Assembly: GCA_034231615.1 (NCBI GenBank)
Contig: CM067318.1
Coordinates: 32,381,723-32,445,722 of the forward strand
Origin: Meghimatium bilineatum
Taxonomy: Eukaryota > Mollusca > Gastropoda > Stylommatophora > Philomycidae
Direction: 5' to 3'
Length of the DNA stretch: 64,000 bases
How positions within the stretch are numbered: position 1 is the stretch's first letter; the number at the start of each line of letters is the position of its first letter. A program made the position numbers and the translations under genes. The notes under the pieces were generated by a model. That model ran no database searches, was not told the origin of the DNA, and saw only the letters and a program-made list of their open reading frames with translations. This document shows positions 62,740-64,000 of the stretch, piece after piece.

Positions 62740-64000
62740 AAAGAAAGTCATATCAGTTACTCCTGACAAGAAAACTACCCTGATGTGTGTTAAAAACAAA
62801 ATGTAGGTACATTAAAGGGGTTTGTGTATTAAACATAGTGTCCCAGCAAGGTTTCAGTAAATGATGTAGTGGGAATTTCCCACTATGAAGTTATTTAATA
62901 TATAAATTATATAAATCCTATGAATTTCATCAACCAAGTAAAATAAGAGAACACACATGAAGGTTAGGGCACAGATGTCTAGATACAATGACAAGAAACA
63001 CATCAAACTTAAGAGGCATTTCCTTCCGAAATTTCTACTGACCCAATTCTCACTAGTATAGATAACGAATAAGACCTTCCCCGTGACAGTTTTTACGCTG
63101 ATCTTGATATATCTGGAAAGTGACAAATGATCTGCAAAGATTAGTGTCACTGTGTGAGATCAGCAAGCAGTGATATTTTGCAGAATGACTTGATAAATAA
63201 TGTACATGAAACTCCAGCTATTTACTTATTTTATTGGTAAAAAACCTATTCTTTTTGTGATGTTTTACAATCCCGTTTCTTATTTTTGTCTATTTCTAGA
63301 TATCAATGTTAGCAATAGCATTTCATCTGAAACTTGACATACATCATCAATGCCCTCTTTTCACTGCTAAATAATTACTAGGATTCATTGGGATACCACT
63401 GTTGTTTTTGTCCCTGGTCCAAACTAAGAGTTAAGCAAACAGAAATGCATAAAAATATAAGCTGTAAAACTATGTTTTGTATACAAACTCCTTCCATGAA
63501 CACGAGTTTATGCTTTGTTAACAAATTTCAGATATTAACGTTTAAAAGAAAACACTGACCAATCTCAGAAAAAACAGCAAAATATTCATTGTTGAAAAAC
63601 CCAAAAATATAGTGCTAAACTCAAACAATTTTTACAGGCCAGACTATAAATTAGATATATTTACTCAGGTTCATTTAATCTTTATGATCCTATCAAAGCC
63701 CGGAAACGCCAGCGCATATATGTAACTAAGGGTGTGGTGGCATTCCAAAACGCTGGTTGCTATGTCCCGATTCATTAGTATGGAACTACATGAAGTTACG
63801 CTCAACGACGACAGATTCACGTCACACAAAGCTAGAATATATCACAGCCTAAAGGTCAAATTCCTATACACATTAGGACTGTAAGAACGAGGAGGCCTTT
63901 CTGTTGCATGGGTGGTTTGTCTAGTGAGCCATTGGTGAGACCCACAGACGCAACCGCATAGGCAAAAAAAAGAATTACCTACCTATCATTAGTAAAAAAA
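62740..64000. other. lin-7 intron, no recognisable feature
   Basis: No earlier lin-7 exon or named repeat was recognised. GTGAGCCATTGGTGAGACCC near 63925 loosely resembles 54369-54390. Confidence 0.45.

Overview
This is nuclear DNA of an animal, most likely a shell-forming mollusc. The genes have introns, about half of the window is decayed non-LTR retrotransposons, SINE-like elements and DNA transposon remnants, and the main gene has the domain set of the molluscan shell-matrix protein Pif/BMSP: a von Willebrand factor A (vWA) domain, peritrophin-A chitin-binding domains and a C-terminal laminin-G-like domain. Calling it a mollusc, perhaps a gastropod, is an inference from that gene; no species marker was found.

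Main gene (+ strand, 3947 to 50128, 5' end outside the window). Ten exons join without a frame break into at least 6,912 codons: two exons for the end of the vWA domain (3947-4033, 7021-7207); one giant exon (8535-27842, 19,308 nt) of Ser/Thr-rich tandem repeats; two 195-nt chitin-binding exons (29854-30048, 34163-34357); a 144-nt cysteine exon (38889-39032); and four exons for a laminin-G-like domain ending in a stop (42919-43301, 44094-44199, 48421-48518, 50093-50128). The giant exon holds about 17 copies of a basic 13-residue repeat, then roughly 270 copies of an acidic 21-residue repeat, then diverged repeats with a short 5-residue array. It stays open for more than 6,400 codons. A second possible ending lies just after it (a hydrophobic tail before an in-frame stop at 27928), and a second possible last exon lies at 51737-51769.

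Second gene (- strand). Two exons, 62679-62733 and 59502-59605, encode the end of the PDZ domain and the C-terminus of a LIN-7 (Veli/MALS) cell-polarity scaffold protein. It runs towards the shell-matrix-like gene; the rest lies beyond the right edge.

Everything else is intron or intergenic DNA. It includes two RNase H-bearing LINEs of the I superfamily (435-3420; 30400-33620) plus a third piece (55560-56060), many RTE-like LINE 3' ends on both strands, a tRNA-derived SINE family (three copies, all with target-site duplications), a short retroposon family with an AGAAG tail (about ten copies), Tc1/mariner, Merlin, hAT-like and pogo-like remnants, a 478-bp foldback insertion with a 14-bp target duplication, and several tandem arrays, the largest being a 1.9-kb array of a 35-bp unit just before the penultimate exon of the main gene. 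No rRNA, functional tRNA gene or CRISPR array was seen.
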